A stretch of 64,000 bases of DNA, taken from contig CAWIXN010000012.1 of the NCBI GenBank assembly GCA_963840095.1, forward strand, positions 974,594 through 1,038,593. The letters are read 5' to 3'. The notes under the pieces are model-generated. The model was not told the origin of the DNA. It did no database searches and saw only the letters and a list, made by a program, of their open reading frames with translations. Of the stretch, positions 61,907 through 64,000 are shown piece by piece; within the stretch, counting starts at the first letter, position 1; each line of letters opens with the position of its first letter. The translations under genes were made by a program, and so were the position numbers. Source of the stretch: DATBGO01 sp963840095 (GTDB lineage Bacteria; Actinomycetota; Actinomycetes; Streptosporangiales; Streptosporangiaceae).

Positions 61907-62118
61907 CAGGCGGCCTCTTCTCGCGCGGCGAGCCATCGCTGGTATTCGGCCCGGCGGATGCGCAGGCTGCCGTTCGGCAAGGTGATGCACGTCGGCGCCT
62001 TGTTCTTTGCCCGCCATTCGTAGAAGGTCCTGCGGCTGATTTCGAGGTCGGCGCATACCTCAGCGATGGTGAGCTTGTCGCCGTAAGGGAACTTGGCGGT
62101 CTGAGCGGTTCGGTTCAT
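61906..62118 (-). CDS. xis: Excisionase-like helix-turn-helix protein
   Basis: The 70-residue protein reads 'KLTIAEVCADLEISRRTFYEWRAKNKAPTCI' then 'LPNGSLRIRRAEYQRWLAAREEAA', the MerR-type winged helix of AICE excisionases. It is the only gene of the element that reads cleanly. ATG 62118 is preferred, with AGGAGG further upstream than usual; the open frame continues to 62163. It overlaps the integrase start (TGATG). Confidence 0.87.
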   Translation of the reverse strand: MNRTAQTAKFPYGDKLTIAEVCADLEISRRTFYEWRAKNKAPTCITLPNGSLRIRRAEYQRWLAAREEAA

Positions 62119-62159
62119 CCGTGCATCGCTCCTCCTTCGGTAGTCGGGTCGGTTGCTGA

Positions 62160-63625
62160 TCACGCGGCGCTAGACCAGTCATGGTGGTCGCGGGCGCGAG
62201 CAGCGGATGCGCGCGCCAAGTCGGCGTCGGGGGTGACGGTGCGTAGCCGGTCCCGGCGTAGCTCCAGACCTTGAGAACCAGGACGGTGGTCTCGTCGAGG
62301 GGGCGGCCCCACGGGTCGTGTTCGCCGTTGGGGTGGCGCAGCAGGCGGCGGTGTTCGCGGCGGGCCCGGCGGAGCTGGCCGAAGGTGACCGAGTAGCGGC
62401 GGGATTTGGTGAGGCAGTGCCCGCCGTAGCCGAGGGCGTGCGCCCATTTGCGGTACCGCTCATCACCTGCGGCCTGGTCGCCAGCAAGGTGCCAGGCGGT
62501 GGTCATCATCTGCTTGTAGTGCCGGTGGCAGCGCAGCCGGTCGATGTCGGCCAGCAGCCGGATCCGCCGGTCCGGGAGACCGGTGGCGGTGAGGGTCTTG
62601 GTGACGTATTTGGCGATGTAGTTCGCGACGGCCTGGCCGGGCAGCGCGGTGCCGGTGGCGGGCAGCGCCGGGCCGGGCCGGACCGGCCGGGTGTCGGTCT
62701 GCGGCCCGAAGGTCAGCACGACGGCGTGCGGGCCGGGCTCGGGAGCGACGGCCAGGACCACGGCGGCGGCGGCCTGGTCGATGGCCTCGCACAGCAAGTC
62801 AGCGGTCCAGAACGGGCCGGGCGGCTGATAAGCGTCGCCTGGCTGGTCGAGGCGGATGACCGCGTGGAAATGGACGACGCCGCGTGCCTGGTATTCGGTG
62901 ACCTTGACGTACCGGACCGCGAGCTGCTCACGGAATGCCTTGAGCGTGATGCCTGCCGGCGCGGCAAGGCGGCGGGGCAGGTAGGTGATGAACCGGCGCC
63001 ATAGCTGCCCGGCGTGAGCGTTGAACAGCACGGCTGCGGTGTAGTCGTAGCAGTCGCGGGCACAGGGCGCGGCCGAGCCGCGGATCGTCCTCGGCGTGGC
63101 GGACCGGGCAGGAAATGTCGCGGCCGTGCGGGCAGCGGCGGGCGCTAGCGTCGCGGCGGGGTCGGCACGGCAGCACGGTCTTGCCGCGCATCCGGCGGGC
63201 ATGGACCGGGCCGAAGGAGGGGGCGGTGAAGGTGGCGAACACGCACGGGTGCGCGGCGATGGAGTCGGGGATGCCCTTGCCGCCGGCCAGGCCCGCGCGG
63301 ACGAGCTGGCGGGCGTCGCGCTTGTAGACCTGTGAGCAGGACGGGCAGACCGTTTCGCGGCGGTTCCCGCACGGGCAGCTGCAGCACCCGCGCCGGGCTC
63401 GGCGGCGGTCGAGTACACCGAGCGGACCTCGCCGGTCGCCAGGTCGACGGCGCGGATGTGGCCGTGCATCCGGACCGGGTGATGGCAGGGCCGGTGGCGG
63501 TAGTTCGCTCTGCCATTGGGCGAAGTCGGCGCGTGCGCCTGGCCCCGCGTGTCGTCGTCGGCGTTCGCTCCCGCCTCCGGGCCGGGTAGTGGTCCGGGGG
63601 CGAGGGTGACCGTCGCGGCGGTCAC
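62160..63625 (-). pseudogene. RepSA-like replication initiator with frameshifts
   Basis: Segments of the pSAM2-type RepSA initiator occur in different frames: 'CHHPVRMHGHIRAVDLATGEV' first, then 'GNRRETVCPSCSQVYKRDAR' and 'FATFTAPSFGPVHARR' with 'GRDISCPVRHAEDDPRL', then 'CYDYTAAVLFNAHAGQLWRR', 'VTEYQARGVVHFHAVIRLD' (HxH metal motif of rolling-circle initiators) and 'AVANYIAKYVTKTL'. The end 'DADLARASAARARDHHDW' is again displaced. Breaks are near 63400, 63065 and 62250. As read it is inactive. Confidence 0.85.
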
Positions 63626-63645
63626 CAGCGGTGTGCCGTCCTGGT

Positions 63646-63663
63646 TTGACGCTTAAGTGTCAA
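63646..63663. promoter_or_regulatory. 18-bp palindrome between rep and the SprT-like gene
   Basis: TTGACGCTTAAGTGTCAA is palindromic in 16 of 18 positions, centred on CTTAAG. It overlaps the stop of the SprT-like gene and lies about 20 bp before the rep GTG. It could be an operator for an element-encoded repressor such as a KorSA/Pra-type protein; no matching second site is seen in the window. Confidence 0.4.
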
Positions 63664-64000
63664 GCGGCGTCCTTGGCGGTGAAGTCGCCGTCGCAGGCCC
63701 CGCAGGTGACGGGCGCTTCGGCGAGGGTGGATGCGGCGATCCGGATGGACCGGCCGCAGGGGCAGGCGGCGGCAATCAGGTTGGTGGAGCGCCGGGTAGT
63801 GCCCGCCGGGCCAAACTTGTCGTGACGCCACAGGGTGAGCGCGGCCTGAAGGCCGGAAATCTGGGTGGCGTAGGACAGGGCGGTGTCCTCAGGCAGGGTG
63901 GTGACGGACGAGCCGAGCCGCTGGTCTGTTCGACGGCGATGCCGAGTTCTTCGGCGTGGGTCTTGAAGTACTTGTTGTGGTAGCGGCCCTGGCGGCTGGT
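63660..64000 (-). pseudogene. SprT-like zinc protein, C-terminal part, frameshifted and cut by window edge
   Basis: From the right edge the frame reads 'TSRQGRYHNKYFKTHAEELG', which in related actinobacterial proteins follows an HExxH metalloprotease motif (off window). Near 63921 the frame slips and continues 'SSVTTLPEDTALSYATQISG', 'AALTLWRHDKFGP', 'STNLIAAACPCGRSIRIAAS' and 'PVTCGACDGDFTAKDAA', a CxC/CxxC zinc ribbon. This gene type is usual beside rep genes in AICEs. One missing or extra base would restore it. Confidence 0.72.

Larger units (their letters stand above)
60358..64000 (-). mobile_element. Decayed AICE-type integrated element (runs off the window)
   Basis: Downstream of tRNA-Tyr the order integrase, excisionase, RepSA-like initiator and SprT-like gene, all on the minus strand, is that of the conserved end of actinomycete integrative conjugative elements such as pSAM2 and SLP1. 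The three larger genes carry frameshifts. The conjugation genes and the other attachment site would lie beyond the right edge. Confidence 0.85.

Overview
The window is very GC-rich, uses many GTG and some TTG starts, and carries actinobacterial gene families throughout: a 14-gene nuo operon flanked by menaquinone genes, KorAB, F420-type LLM oxidoreductases, a 57-residue actinobacterial hydrophobic protein, and an AICE-type int/xis/rep module at a tRNA-Tyr gene. It is chromosomal DNA of a filamentous-type actinomycete (Streptosporangiales or Streptomycetales-like); the species cannot be fixed from the sequence alone.

Positions 1-17.7 kb hold an envelope polysaccharide region. The window opens inside cysN (sulfate activation). 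A convergent secreted glycosidase-like protein follows, then a mostly overlapping + strand series: an APH-fold kinase, an Alg14/Alg13-like split glycosyltransferase pair, a secreted beta-propeller/FN3/LamG protein, a GH26-like hydrolase, a Wzz/BY-kinase-like protein with a destroyed P-loop, a Wzy-like polymerase or ligase, a Wzx-like flippase with a long cytosolic insert, a PAPS-type sulfotransferase and a GT2 glycosyltransferase. A PAP2 protein and a methyltransferase close the region. Read together, these could make, export, trim and sulfate an exopolysaccharide.

Positions 17.7-39.4 kb are respiratory core: an S9 peptidase, menG, a menJ-type geranylgeranyl reductase behind a perfect Rex operator, nuoA-N, and a polyprenyl diphosphate synthase that would supply the menaquinone tail. 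The quinone genes and the quinone-reducing complex therefore sit together, apparently under NADH/NAD+ control.

Positions 39.4-45 kb are mixed and partly decayed: a lipoprotein, an IclR regulator, msrA, a DUF2442 gene with a frameshifted DUF4160 partner, a second msrA 3' fragment, a broken YVTN propeller gene, a tiny membrane protein and a PRC-barrel protein. Positions 45-55 kb are almost all minus strand: an LLM oxidoreductase, a TIGR04076 protein, two amidohydrolases, a methyltransferase, a beta-lactamase-fold hydrolase, an enoyl-CoA hydratase and korAB. An unrecognised Cys-motif protein and yajQ follow.

The right end (57-64 kb) is a tRNA-Tyr insertion hotspot. An IS21-family element with a third, translationally coupled gene between istA and istB lies between two identical 127-bp copies of the tRNA-Tyr locus. 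The left tRNA copy is truncated and the right one intact. Beyond the intact copy is an AICE remnant (integrase, excisionase, RepSA-like initiator, SprT-like protein) in which every large gene carries frameshifts.
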